64,000 nt of DNA from an uncultured Eubacteriales bacterium (lineage in GTDB: Bacteria; Bacillota; Clostridia; Oscillospirales; Acutalibacteraceae). Of the stretch, positions 26,661 through 34,947 are shown piece by piece (within the stretch, counting starts at the first letter, position 1; each line of letters opens with the position of its first letter). The position numbers and the translations under genes are program-made. Where the stretch lies: the NCBI GenBank assembly GCA_900315285.1, contig OMYO01000005.1, positions 1 through 64,000 on the forward strand, in the 5' to 3' direction. The notes under the pieces are model-generated. The model ran no database searches. It was given only the letters and a program-made list of their open reading frames with translations, and was not told the DNA's origin.

Positions 26661-27611
26661 ATGATCGGTATTGAGAAGCCCAATATTGAAGTATTCACCC
26701 AGGATGATGACAGCACCTATGGCAAGTTTACCCTGGAGCCCCTTGAGAGAGGCTTTGGTACTACCCTCGGCAACAGCATGCGCCGTGTACTCCTCTCCTC
26801 TCTGCCGGGTTATGCCATCAAATCCGTCAAGATCGACGGTGTCCTCCATGAGTTCTCCACGATTCCGGGCGTCAAGGAAGACGTCACCGAGATCGTCCTA
26901 AACCTCAAGAGCGTTATCATCAAGATCAATGGCGATGGACCGAAGACGGTCTACATTGATGCATCCGGGGAAGGCGAAGTTACTGCCGGTGACATTAAAG
27001 GTGACTCCGAGATTGAAATTTTCAACCCTGAGCTGCACATTGCCACTCTTGACAAGGATGCCAAGCTCACCATGGAAATGACGGTTGATAATGGCCGCGG
27101 CTATGTCTCCTCTGAGAGAAACAAGCAGGAGCTCGAGCCCCCCATCGGCGTTATTGCAATCGATTCCATTTATTCACCTGTAAACAAGGTAAACTTTACT
27201 GTAGAGAACACGCGTGTCGGCCAGCGCATTGACTACGACAAGCTGACACTGGAAGTGTGGACAAACGGTACGATCTCTGCCAAAGAGGCTGTTTCGCTTG
27301 CCGCCAAGATCCTCAACGATCACCTCAAGTTATTTATTGACTTGTCTGAAAATGAGTATATGACAGACGTTCTTGTTGAGAAAGATGACGATTCTCGTGA
27401 GAAGGCTTTAGAGATGACCATTGAAGAACTTGATCTGTCTGTTCGTTCCTTTAACTGCTTAAAGAGAGCAGGCATCAATACAGTAGAGGATTTGACCACA
27501 AAATCGGAAGACGACATGATGAAGGTCCGCAACCTCGGAAAGAAATCCCTCGACGAGGTCGTTGCGAAGCTGGATTCTCTCGGCTTCTCTCTCCGTAAAG
27601 ATGACGAATAA
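26661..27611 (+). CDS. rpoA: DNA-directed RNA polymerase subunit alpha
   Basis: 316 aa. N-terminal assembly domain includes [30 protein letters not shown]; the C-terminal domain ([38 protein letters not shown]) binds UP elements and activators. Length and motifs are standard. Confidence 0.98.
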   Translation: MIGIEKPNIEVFTQDDDSTYGKFTLEPLERGFGTTLGNSMRRVLLSSLPGYAIKSVKIDGVLHEFSTIPGVKEDVTEIVLNLKSVIIKINGDGPKTVYIDASGEGEVTAGDIKGDSEIEIFNPELHIATLDKDAKLTMEMTVDNGRGYVSSERNKQELEPPIGVIAIDSIYSPVNKVNFTVENTRVGQRIDYDKLTLEVWTNGTISAKEAVSLAAKILNDHLKLFIDLSENEYMTDVLVEKDDDSREKALEMTIEELDLSVRSFNCLKRAGINTVEDLTTKSEDDMMKVRNLGKKSLDEVVAKLDSLGFSLRKDDE

Positions 27612-27628
27612 GTAAGGAGTGAATATCC

Positions 27629-27970
27629 ATGCCAGGTACCAGAAAACTCGGCAGAGCCAGTGACCACCGCAAGGCCATGCTTCGTGCCATGGTCACCTAT
27701 CTGTTCGAAAACGGTAGAATTGAGACCACCGTTACCCGTGCCAAGGAAGTTCGCGCAATGGCTGAGAAAATGATCACCATCGCCAAGAAAGACGACCTTG
27801 CAGCCAGAAGACAGGTCCTCGCCTATGTGACGAAAGAGGACGTTGTCAAGAAGCTCTTCGACGAGATCGCACCGAAATATGCTGACGTCAATGGCGGCTA
27901 CACCCGGATCATCAAGACCGGCCCGCGCCGTGGCGATGCAGCTGAGATGTGCATCATCGAGCTTGTATAA
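27629..27970 (+). CDS. rplQ: 50S ribosomal protein L17
   Basis: 113 aa. [37 protein letters not shown] is diagnostic. Last gene of the operon; the terminator starts 15 bp downstream. The ecf transporter genes and truA that often follow in Firmicutes are not here. Confidence 0.98.
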   Translation: MPGTRKLGRASDHRKAMLRAMVTYLFENGRIETTVTRAKEVRAMAEKMITIAKKDDLAARRQVLAYVTKEDVVKKLFDEIAPKYADVNGGYTRIIKTGPRRGDAAEMCIIELV

Positions 27971-27985
27971 CCGATAACTAAAGAA

Positions 27986-28026
27986 ATACCCTCCATGTCG
28001 GGTCTCCGACAGGAGGGTATTTTTTG
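27986..28026 (+). terminator. Terminator of the ribosomal operon
   Basis: ATACCCTCC pairs with GGAGGGTAT, with an inner TCGG/CCGA stem, followed by TTTTTG and soon another TTTTTTG. Confidence 0.9.
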
Positions 28027-28040
28027 CTATTTTTTGAGAA

Positions 28041-28240
28041 CTCATACCATAACCCCGAAAAGTCAGAAAAAGGTATGAATTCGAGGGGGGTATTCTGCGG
28101 AAAAAATCATACCAAATGACAGAAAATCGTAAGGTTGGTATTAGTTTGAGCGAAAGATTTCGCCTCGATCCATAGCGATTCACCGGTTAATTCGTAAAAA
28201 ACTCATACCTTTTCTTTTGATAGCAGACGAAAGGTATGAG
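28041..28240. repeat. Array A: alternating inverted words CTCATACC / GGTATGAG
   Basis: Three units lie between the convergent genes rplQ and the amino-acid dehydrogenase. Each is an 8-nt word, exactly 23 nt, then the reverse-complement word: 28041-28048 with 28072-28079; 28106-28113 with 28137-28144; 28202-28209 with 28233-28240. Unit starts are 65 and 96 nt apart. The third unit pairs perfectly; the first has an outer mismatch and the second pairs at six positions. The 23-nt interiors differ from each other. The rest of the 260-bp intergenic region holds only the rplQ terminator and a CCCCTAGGGG palindrome near 28257-28266. Function unknown. Confidence 0.85.
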
Positions 28241-28286
28241 ATTGCACGTTTAGATACCCCTAGGGGGTATCCGCAACAATAATGTT

Positions 28287-29420
28287 CTAAGTAAGAGAGT
28301 GGAACCGATCATACCGGAGCGCATCCAAGCTCACCGAAAGCGGCTCGTCCAGAATCAGCTCAGAGAGCAGCTTGCCGACAGCGGGGCCAATTCCGAATCC
28401 GTGACCGGTAAAGGCACAGGCGAGGGTGAGACCGGGTACCTCATCGACTTTGCTGAGGACGGGAACGCCGTCTTTGCACATGTCGATCCAGCCAGCCCAG
28501 TTTCGCACCACTTTGGCGTTTGCGAGGGCAGGGAAGTACTGGAGAATGGCGCGGCTGCTGACGGAGAGGGCCTGACTCGTGTTGATTGGAGTACCGTCGT
28601 CTTTGTCATAGTCTTCAAAACCGGAGTATCCGCCGAAGACGAAGGAACCGTGGTTTGTCTGGTGACCGTAGAAATCGGCGCCGGCGGTGCCGAGCATCTG
28701 CCAGAACATGGGCGGTTCTGCCTCGGTGACAATGACCTCGCATTTCTGGGAGACCATGGGGACATCGAGACCGACGGAGGCCATAATGTCACGGCTCTGG
28801 AGACCGGCGGCAAGAAGAATCTCATCGGCCTCGTAGACGTTACCGTCCTCGGTGAAGACCTTGCGGGCGCGGCCGTGGTTTTTCTGGATTTTCGTGACCT
28901 TCTGGTTCGTATAGAAGTGGACGCCGAGCTGGCGGGCTCTGCGGTAGAAGGCAAGCGTTGTGGTCATGGGGTTTGCATGGCCATCGGTAGGACACCAGCT
29001 GGCGCAGGTGACTTCGTCCGAGAGGTAGGGACAGATTTCGCGGGCTTCATCGCCCGTGATCATGGTGACATCGAGGCCGCAGGCGACAGCACGGTCGGTG
29101 AGACCCTGGAGGATTTTCTGGTGTTCCTCGGTCTTGCCAAGACGCAGGTTGCCGCCCTGATGATACTCGCAGTCATAGTCGAGTTCCTCAGAGAGCGTCG
29201 GCCAGAGGGTCTGGATGCCCCACATGGCAATGGGGAGTTCCCGTGGGTCACGGCCGGACTGGCGGACACCGCCGCCGTTGCGGGAGGAGCCGCCGTTGCC
29301 GATGAAGGGGCTTCCCTCGAGGACAGTGACATTGCGCTGACCGGCTTTGGCCAAATAATAGGCGGTTGCACAGCCGATGATGCCGCCGCCGATAATGATG
29401 ACATCGGATGTCTTATTCAT
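28287..29420 (-). CDS. FAD-dependent amino-acid/amine dehydrogenase (DadA/sarcosine-oxidase-beta-like) catalytic subunit
   Basis: 377 aa. The ATG at 29420 is preferred since GGAGG lies just upstream; an ATG at 29444 overlaps the previous gene further. N-terminal dinucleotide fold VIIIGGGIIGCATAYYLAKAG (residues 6-26), then GGVRQSGRD, and a C-terminal FAD motif CAFTGHGFGIGPAVGKLLSELI. This matches the DAO family: glycine, sarcosine, D-amino acid, opine and L-proline/hydroxyproline dehydrogenases and HcnC. It is the last gene of a four-gene operon and overlaps the BFD-like gene by 8 bp. The substrate, probably a secondary amine, is not determined by sequence. Confidence 0.8.
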   Translation of the reverse strand: MNKTSDVIIIGGGIIGCATAYYLAKAGQRNVTVLEGSPFIGNGGSSRNGGGVRQSGRDPRELPIAMWGIQTLWPTLSEELDYDCEYHQGGNLRLGKTEEHQKILQGLTDRAVACGLDVTMITGDEAREICPYLSDEVTCASWCPTDGHANPMTTTLAFYRRARQLGVHFYTNQKVTKIQKNHGRARKVFTEDGNVYEADEILLAAGLQSRDIMASVGLDVPMVSQKCEVIVTEAEPPMFWQMLGTAGADFYGHQTNHGSFVFGGYSGFEDYDKDDGTPINTSQALSVSSRAILQYFPALANAKVVRNWAGWIDMCKDGVPVLSKVDEVPGLTLACAFTGHGFGIGPAVGKLLSELILDEPLSVSLDALRYDRFHSLT

Positions 29421-29751
29421 TGCAGCTGCCTCCGTTCTTTTCATGGGATAGCGTCTCCATCTCTATGGGGCGCATGGGGCCACGGGCTGTGGCGGTCTCA
29501 ATGTCATCGGGGGAGACGCCGAGTTCTCGTGCAAGGATGCCCTTGATAAGTTTCGTGCAGGTCTGTCCCTGACAGAGGCCCATGCCACAGCGGGTGAATC
29601 GCCGAAGCTCGGTAATGGTAAACATGCCATCGTGGATGGCATGGCGGATCTGTCCTTTGGTGATCTCCTCGCACCGGCACACGAGAAGGTCGTCGTCCGG
29701 CTGGGGGACGAATTCGCCGATGTCGGCGAAGCGGTCGTCAAACTTGTTCAT
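29413..29751 (-). CDS. BFD-like [2Fe-2S] subunit of the dehydrogenase complex
   Basis: 112 aa. The pattern LVCRCEEITKGQI..TRCGMGLCQGQTC gives Cys-x-Cys, then Cys-x4-Cys-x3-Cys, as in the bacterioferritin-associated ferredoxin-like domain. In related opine, hydroxyproline and sarcosine dehydrogenases this domain is fused to or encoded next to the alpha subunit and relays electrons. It overlaps the alpha subunit by 4 bp and the catalytic subunit by 8 bp. Confidence 0.8.
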   Translation of the reverse strand: MNKFDDRFADIGEFVPQPDDDLLVCRCEEITKGQIRHAIHDGMFTITELRRFTRCGMGLCQGQTCTKLIKGILARELGVSPDDIETATARGPMRPIEMETLSHEKNGGSCNE

Positions 29752-31340
29752 CCTACATTCTCCTCTCCGGCTTTGAAAAATCTGGCGGTGCCGGCGAAAT
29801 CCTTCGGCACCTTAATGGTGACAAGTGCCGTCTGGTCAAAAGCAGGCACTTTTCGTACTGCAACGACTTCGGCGTCACAGACGGGGGAGCCTCCGCGGGA
29901 GAGGGCAACCCCTGCATCGCCCTTCTTCGGGAGTGGGAGGAATTCATAGGGCAGGGTGACGGTGGCGGAATCTTCCGAATAGTGCTCATCTACAAGGAAG
30001 ATGGCCTGGCCGGGGCAGTTGGCAACGCACATGCCACAGTTGATGCATCCTGCGTCCGGGTCGACCTGAGGTAGAGCAGTCATGTCGGTGCCAATTTTGA
30101 TGCAGCCTTTCTTGCAAGCATCCTGACAGGGGTTGCACGGAATGTTCTGGGTGCACTCAATGACGGGGTGGATGGAGGCGGCGTGGGTAATGCCGGGATA
30201 GTTCCAGACCTCCTCGTCGTTCAGGTAGCCGTTCCTAAGGAGATGGGTGGAGATGGGGCAGCCCTCATCTGTGGTCTCAATTTTCTTTCCACGGTTTTTC
30301 GGGGCAAACATGCCCTGGCGGAGACTGTCGAGGGAGGCCTCCTGGACCTTGATGTCCCGCTCTGTCTCCTCTTCTCCGGTGTAGCCAAGATATTCGGCCG
30401 CGGAAATACCGGCGATTCGGCCTTCGATCATGGCAGAACTTGCCTCCTCAATACCGGAGACATCACCGGCGGCAAAGATTCCAGGGATGGAAGTCTCGCC
30501 GGTCTCACTGATGACTGGAACTGTACCGCCCTTTCTTCCGTTCTCCTCCATGGCGCATCCGGACATCTTTGCAAGCTTAGACATGGGGGAGAGGCCGACG
30601 GCAATGCAGATGGTGTCACAGTCAAAATGTTTCTCCGTGCCGGGAATAAACTGGAAATTTCCGTCCAACTCAGCGATGGTGACGCCATTTACACAATTCG
30701 TGCCCTCCGCTTTGAGAATAGTATGGGAGAGATAGAACGGGATACCGGTCCGAGCGAGCTTCGATGCATGGACGCCATATCCGCCGACCCGCGGGGCCGC
30801 GTCCACAATGGCGACGACCTCACATCCGGCCTGCAAAAGCTGGTAGCTTACCACGAGGCCAACATTTCCGGAGCCGAGCATGAGAACCTTGCTGCCGGGA
30901 CGGACCCCGTGGAGGTTCATCATCGTCTGGGCTGCGCCGGCGCCGATGACGCCGGGAAGAGTCCATCCATCAAACATGACCATGTTCTCGGAGGCGCCGG
31001 TGGCGAGGATGATGGAGTCACCTTTATAGTGGTACACGGCGTCGCCCTGTTTTACGACGACCTCCTTATCAAGATAGAGACCGGCGACAATGGAGTTCAG
31101 ACAGACCTCTACGCCGGCGGCTTCAGCCTCCTTTAGAAGGTCTTCACCGATATGGAAGCCACGTTCCTTGGCCATGTGCTCTTTGGATCCGAAAAATTTG
31201 TGGATCTGCTTGATGAGCTGGCCACCGGGGCGGGCGTTTTCATCAAACACGATGGTTTTCAGACCGCGGCGTGCGGTCTCAATGGCGGCGGAGAGACCGG
31301 CAGGACCAGCGCCGACGACGATGACATCATAGCGTTTCAT
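29748..31340 (-). CDS. FAD/NAD(P)-binding alpha subunit with ferredoxin domain (HcnB/OoxA-like)
   Basis: 530 aa. N-terminal FAD fold DVIVVGAGPAGLSAAIETARRG (residues 4-25), second nucleotide fold SKVLMLGSGNVGLVVSYQLLQAG near 165, and the FAD end motif IPGIFAAGDVSGIEEASSAMIEGRIAG near 288. The C-terminal part carries CTQNIPCNPCQDACKKGC and CINCGMCVANCPG, two [4Fe-4S]-type sites, so electrons may go to ferredoxin rather than to quinone. It is the pyridine-nucleotide-disulfide-oxidoreductase-type subunit of amine dehydrogenases such as opine oxidase A and HcnB. It overlaps the genes on either side. Confidence 0.82.
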   Translation of the reverse strand: MKRYDVIVVGAGPAGLSAAIETARRGLKTIVFDENARPGGQLIKQIHKFFGSKEHMAKERGFHIGEDLLKEAEAAGVEVCLNSIVAGLYLDKEVVVKQGDAVYHYKGDSIILATGASENMVMFDGWTLPGVIGAGAAQTMMNLHGVRPGSKVLMLGSGNVGLVVSYQLLQAGCEVVAIVDAAPRVGGYGVHASKLARTGIPFYLSHTILKAEGTNCVNGVTIAELDGNFQFIPGTEKHFDCDTICIAVGLSPMSKLAKMSGCAMEENGRKGGTVPVISETGETSIPGIFAAGDVSGIEEASSAMIEGRIAGISAAEYLGYTGEEETERDIKVQEASLDSLRQGMFAPKNRGKKIETTDEGCPISTHLLRNGYLNDEEVWNYPGITHAASIHPVIECTQNIPCNPCQDACKKGCIKIGTDMTALPQVDPDAGCINCGMCVANCPGQAIFLVDEHYSEDSATVTLPYEFLPLPKKGDAGVALSRGGSPVCDAEVVAVRKVPAFDQTALVTIKVPKDFAGTARFFKAGEENVG

Positions 31341-31681
31341 TATTTTCCCTCCCCTTCTTCCATAGCGCGTACACCGTACTGGGTACGGACGTCCATATCC
31401 GCTTCAAGCGGTGTGATACATGTGCGTACATTCGGCTGGCCGTTCACGACCATGACACAGTCCGTGCATCGCCCAATGGCGCAGAACATACCGCGGGGCT
31501 CATGGCGTTTCTGGGTGTAACGGTGGATCATGACCCCCTGGGCCTTCAGAGCCATGGCGATTGGCTCGCCCTCATTACCCTCGCACTCCTTGCCGTCATA
31601 GTAGAAGCGGACGACTTTCGGCTCCTTTTCTGGACTGCCGAGGATGGGGTGCTCAGAAATACGACGTTCGGAATCCATCAT
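31340..31681 (-). CDS. (2Fe-2S)-binding subunit (HcnA-like)
   Basis: 113 aa. The RFYYDGKECEGNEGEPIAMALKAQGV start and MFCAIGRCTDCVMVVNGQPNVRTCITP give a plant-type [2Fe-2S] ferredoxin motif Cys-x4-Cys-x2-Cys-x11-Cys, as in HcnA and the small subunit of sarcosine or hydroxyproline dehydrogenases. First gene of the operon. Start at 31681 (an ATG follows at 31678) with CAGGAGG upstream. Shares a 1-bp overlap with the next gene. Confidence 0.82.
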   Translation of the reverse strand: MMDSERRISEHPILGSPEKEPKVVRFYYDGKECEGNEGEPIAMALKAQGVMIHRYTQKRHEPRGMFCAIGRCTDCVMVVNGQPNVRTCITPLEADMDVRTQYGVRAMEEGEGK

Positions 31682-31852
31682 AGAAAACCTCCTGTAATAA
31701 AAAGGCCCGGCTACAGCCTATGCTGCAGTCAGGCATCATCGTCTTGACGTGCCACTATTCTAACACGTTGATCTTCAATAGTAATGCACATATTTACTTT
31801 ATATCTTCAATGAAATCCTTTATAATTGGGGAGAAAAGAGGTCGATTCACCC
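31682..31852. promoter_or_regulatory. Divergent promoter region with direct repeats, probable LysR operator
   Basis: 171 bp between the dehydrogenase operon (minus) and the LysR gene (plus). ATCTTCAAT occurs twice in the same orientation, 31771-31779 and 31803-31811, 32 bp apart. TATAAT at 31821-31826 may be the -10 of the LysR gene. Phased repeats in a LysR-divergent region suggest the recognition and activation sites of the regulator. Confidence 0.45.
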
Positions 31853-32764
31853 ATGAATCAGCATCAGCTCATGTATTTTCTCGAGGTCTACTACCTCGGC
31901 AACATCAGCCAGGCGGCAAAAAAACTTTATGTGTCCCCTCAGAGTGTCAGCCAGACTATCATCGGTCTGGAGAAGGAACTGGATCAGAAACTGTTTGACC
32001 GGAGCGGGAAAAAAATGGTGCCCACAAAGACCGCTGTCCGGCTGTCCACCCATGCGGAGCGTATCCTTGAGGAATACCAATATATCCTGTCTAATAATTT
32101 CCCCAATAGTGAAGAGCGCCGGACCGTCGTCATGGCGTGCTGCTATGACGCGCCGCAATCCCTGGGCATAGAGTTTTATCACCGACTGCAGGTGGAGCAC
32201 CCGGATATTGTGTTCCGACTCGAGGAGATGCCGGACCCGGACGCCATAGCAAAGTTAGAGAACAACCAGGTGGAAATGGCCATTGTGCCCGGGCCAATCA
32301 ATACCTCCCAGTACCAAATCCAATATCTTTCCTCCCAACGGCTCTGCATGCTGTTTAACCGGGAGCATCCCATGGCCGGCCATGAGGTCTTCACCATAGA
32401 GGACTTTCAGAAAATCAAAAACACGCCCATTGCGGTGAAGAGCCAGAAATTATTTGGAAGCATGGAGCAGAATAATCTTCTGACCAGTCTCGGTCTCACA
32501 CCAAACTATATTTTGGAGGTCTCGGACTATCACATTATCCATGAGATGGTGGAGAACAACTACTCCGCAGGAATGACGCTGGACATCCTGGCAGACCAGT
32601 TGGACCCTGCGAAGGCGACATCGGCTCCCATCCAGGACTCGGCTTTTGAGAAAAATTTGTATCTGGTCAAGAAGAGGGGTTATCGCCTCTCTGAGGAGAG
32701 TGAGATCATTGAGCAGGAGATCCTCCGCAGCTTTGGAAAACTAGACAGTAAAGGAACTTCTTGA
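31853..32764 (+). CDS. LysR-family transcriptional regulator
   Basis: 303 aa from ATG 31853, with AAGAGGT 10 nt upstream. N-terminal winged helix-turn-helix: MNQHQLMYFLEVYYLGNISQAAKKLYVSPQSVSQTIIGLEKELDQKLFDR. The C-terminal LysR substrate domain contains VMACCYDAPQ, VEMAIVPGPI and RLCMLFNREHPMAG. It is divergent from the four-subunit dehydrogenase operon and upstream of the cyclodeaminase-family gene, so it probably activates one or both in response to the substrate. Confidence 0.9.
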   Translation: MNQHQLMYFLEVYYLGNISQAAKKLYVSPQSVSQTIIGLEKELDQKLFDRSGKKMVPTKTAVRLSTHAERILEEYQYILSNNFPNSEERRTVVMACCYDAPQSLGIEFYHRLQVEHPDIVFRLEEMPDPDAIAKLENNQVEMAIVPGPINTSQYQIQYLSSQRLCMLFNREHPMAGHEVFTIEDFQKIKNTPIAVKSQKLFGSMEQNNLLTSLGLTPNYILEVSDYHIIHEMVENNYSAGMTLDILADQLDPAKATSAPIQDSAFEKNLYLVKKRGYRLSEESEIIEQEILRSFGKLDSKGTS

Positions 32765-32830
32765 AAATATCAAAGAAACTTATGATTTTCTATTGATTGA
32801 GCGACTTTGTGATATTATGAGTTCGTTGAC

Positions 32831-32875
32831 AAGGATGTCGACCCGGAAATCCCGGGAAGGCATCCTTATTTTTTT
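32831..32875 (+). terminator. Nested terminator hairpin before the cyclodeaminase-family gene
   Basis: AAGGATG pairs with CATCCTT, with inner CCCGG/CCGGG, followed by ATTTTTTT. It ends the LysR transcript, or it is an attenuator at the very start of the downstream leader. A second GC-rich stem, GGG..CCC followed by TTTTT, lies at about 32885-32925. Confidence 0.85.
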
Positions 32876-32949
32876 CAGGCATTGGGGTCTGTAGGCAGTT
32901 TGTTTCTGTCTGTGGGCCCTTTTTATCTTTTGAATGGAGGATTTTTCAA

Positions 32950-34098
32950 ATGGCTTATCCGAAAGTTGATTTTCTTTATCTGAATGAGGAGGACATGGTC
33001 AAGGCCGGTGTTCTCGACGGTGTCCGCTGTACCGAGTGCATGGAGGAACTCCTGAAGCTCCTCGATGAGGGCCGTTACCGCATGGGCGGTGACAACGGAA
33101 ACTCCCATGGAACCATGATCTCCTTCCCGGAGGCAGAGGATTCCAAGTTCCCGGAGATGCCGGTGAACGGACCGGATCGCCGCTTTATGGCAATGCCCGC
33201 CTATGTCGGCGGCAAGTTTGACCTTGCCGGTGTCAAATGGTACGGCTCCAACGTTGAAAACCGTGATGAGGGTCTTCCGCGTTCCATCCTTATGGTAATG
33301 CTCAACGACAAGAAGACCGGCGCCCCCATTGCTCTCATGTCTGCCAACCTTCTCAGCGCCGAGCGGACCGCATCTATCCCCGGTGCAGGCGTAAAGAACC
33401 TGTCTCTTCCGGACTCCAAGGTCCTCGGTATCGTAGGTCCTGGCGTCATCAATACCATTGCTATTAAGACGTTTGGCGAACTTCGTCCTTCGCTTGATAC
33501 TCTGAAGATCAAGGGACGTGGTCGTGCTTCCATCGACCGCTGCATCGCCTTTGTCAAGGAGAATTGCCCGCAGTTTACAAATATCGAAGTCGTGGATACC
33601 CTCGAGGAGTGTGTCCGTGGAAGTGACATTGTAAACTTTGCCACCTCCACCACTATGGGCGGTAACGGTTCTGCCGACTACCCGTTCGTCGAAGAGGACT
33701 GGATCAAGCCCGGTGCTCTCATCTGTGTCCCCGGCTCCGCCAACTTTGATGACGAGTTCCTCGCCAAGCGCGCCAAACTGGTCGTCGACAACATCAAGCT
33801 CTATGACGCCTGGGAGGAGGAGTATGGTCCGGAGGCCTTTGAGACCATCTATATCCCCGGCTGCAAGTTCCTCGACATGGTTGACCGCGGTGAGATGACC
33901 CGTGATCATATTGATGACCTCGGCGCCATCCTGAACGGCAAAAAGCCGGGACGAGAGAGCCCGGAGCAGAAGATCATCTACTCCATCGGCGGTATGCCGG
34001 TAGAGGATGTCGCATGGGGCAAAGACATCTATGAGTATGCTGTAGAACACGGCATTGGCCAGAAGCTGAACCTCTGGGATAAACCGATGCTGTTCTAA
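32950..34098 (+). CDS. Ornithine cyclodeaminase / mu-crystallin family protein
   Basis: 382 aa. NAD-binding segment SKVLGIVGPGVINTIAIKTFGEL (about residues 157-178), then NLLSAERTASIPGAG before it and FVEEDWIKPGALICVPGSANFDDEF after it, as in the OCD/mu-crystallin family. It is about 40-60 residues longer than ornithine cyclodeaminase; close relatives are sometimes labelled tyramine oxidase subunit B, a name with little support from the sequence. Family reactions include ornithine to proline plus ammonia and reduction of cyclic imino acids. Beside an opine-oxidase-like operon and LysR gene, a role in imino-acid or opine breakdown is reasonable. GGAGG precedes the ATG. Confidence 0.8.
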   Translation: MAYPKVDFLYLNEEDMVKAGVLDGVRCTECMEELLKLLDEGRYRMGGDNGNSHGTMISFPEAEDSKFPEMPVNGPDRRFMAMPAYVGGKFDLAGVKWYGSNVENRDEGLPRSILMVMLNDKKTGAPIALMSANLLSAERTASIPGAGVKNLSLPDSKVLGIVGPGVINTIAIKTFGELRPSLDTLKIKGRGRASIDRCIAFVKENCPQFTNIEVVDTLEECVRGSDIVNFATSTTMGGNGSADYPFVEEDWIKPGALICVPGSANFDDEFLAKRAKLVVDNIKLYDAWEEEYGPEAFETIYIPGCKFLDMVDRGEMTRDHIDDLGAILNGKKPGRESPEQKIIYSIGGMPVEDVAWGKDIYEYAVEHGIGQKLNLWDKPMLF

Positions 34099-34433
34099 TC
34101 CATTTAAAAGATAGGGCGTGCCGCAGAACATTATGTTCTGCGGTGCGTTCTTTTCTTGATAATTTATTTTCTGACATGACCAGAGTGAAAAAATGGAACA
34201 GATTGTGAATCGCTGACGGGAAAAGATTTAACAGATATTTTGCATGACAATTATGTCACAATCAAGCCCACATTCTTATCCTGATTTTGAAAAACATTGT
34301 GTTGATTTTTCATTAGTTCACAGAATATGTAGAAATAGGAACGGAAAAAATATGTAATACGCACAAAAGTTGGTGTATACTAAAGCTGTAACTGTGGAAA
34401 TATCAAATCCGTGAAGGATTGGAGGTTTTATCT
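34099..34433. other. Intergenic region before the hydrogenase operon
   Basis: 335 bp. It opens with the cyclodeaminase-family terminator (34116-34154). At 34245-34258 there is an inverted repeat TGACA-N4-TGTCA, reminiscent of Crp/Fnr-family half-sites. TATACT at 34376-34381 is the best -10 for the hydrogenase operon, with no good -35, which fits an activator-dependent promoter. No open frame is supported. Confidence 0.5.
34116..34154 (+). terminator. Terminator after the cyclodeaminase-family gene
   Basis: A long stem CCGCAGAACAT / ATGTTCTGCGG with flanking G-C and G-U pairs, followed by TTCTTTTC. Confidence 0.85.
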
Positions 34434-34919
34434 ATGGCAAAGAAAACAGTTGCCTTTACCGGAACAATGGAGCAGGAGAAGGAACTCCGGGACTACATTG
34501 CCGAGAACCGGGACACCCCGGGTGCTCTCATGCCCATTCTGCAGAAGGCACAGGAAATCTACGGGTATCTCCCCATCGAGGTCCAGACCATGATTTCCGA
34601 CGAGACCGGAGAGCCGCTGGAAAAAATCTACGGAATCTCCACATTCTATGCCCAGTTTGCCCTTTACCCGAAGGGCCAGAACCAGATCTCGGTATGTCTT
34701 GGAACCGCATGTTATGTAAAGGGTTCGCAGGCTGTCTATGACAAGGTCTCGGAACTGCTTGGCATTGATGAGGGCGAGTGCACCGAGGACCTGAAGTTCT
34801 CTCTGGACTCCTGCCGCTGCGTCGGCGCATGCGGACTTGCACCAGTCATGATCATTAACGACGATGTCTACGGAAGAATGACTCCCGACCAGGTCGAATC
34901 CATTCTCAAGAAGTATTGA
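34434..34919 (+). CDS. NADH-linked hydrogenase [2Fe-2S] subunit (NuoE/HydC/HymA-like)
   Basis: 161 aa from ATG 34434 after TTGGAGG. NuoE-type thioredoxin-fold ferredoxin: CLGTACYVKG and CRCVGACGLAPV give the Cys-x4-Cys and Cys-x3-Cys ligands. The N-terminal helical part PGALMPILQKAQEIYGYLPIEV is standard. It is the gamma subunit that shuttles electrons in trimeric NAD-dependent or electron-bifurcating [FeFe] hydrogenases. First gene of a ten-gene operon ending with the catalytic subunit at 42613. Confidence 0.9.
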   Translation: MAKKTVAFTGTMEQEKELRDYIAENRDTPGALMPILQKAQEIYGYLPIEVQTMISDETGEPLEKIYGISTFYAQFALYPKGQNQISVCLGTACYVKGSQAVYDKVSELLGIDEGECTEDLKFSLDSCRCVGACGLAPVMIINDDVYGRMTPDQVESILKKY

Positions 34920-34947
34920 GCGTTCGTTTGGGAAAGGGTGAAAAATC

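Noticed and set aside
34290-34330. Rex operator upstream of the hydrogenase operon
   Set aside because: TTGTG and CACAG occur but are too far apart and poorly symmetric for the Rex site; the TGACA-N4-TGTCA repeat is a better candidate operator.
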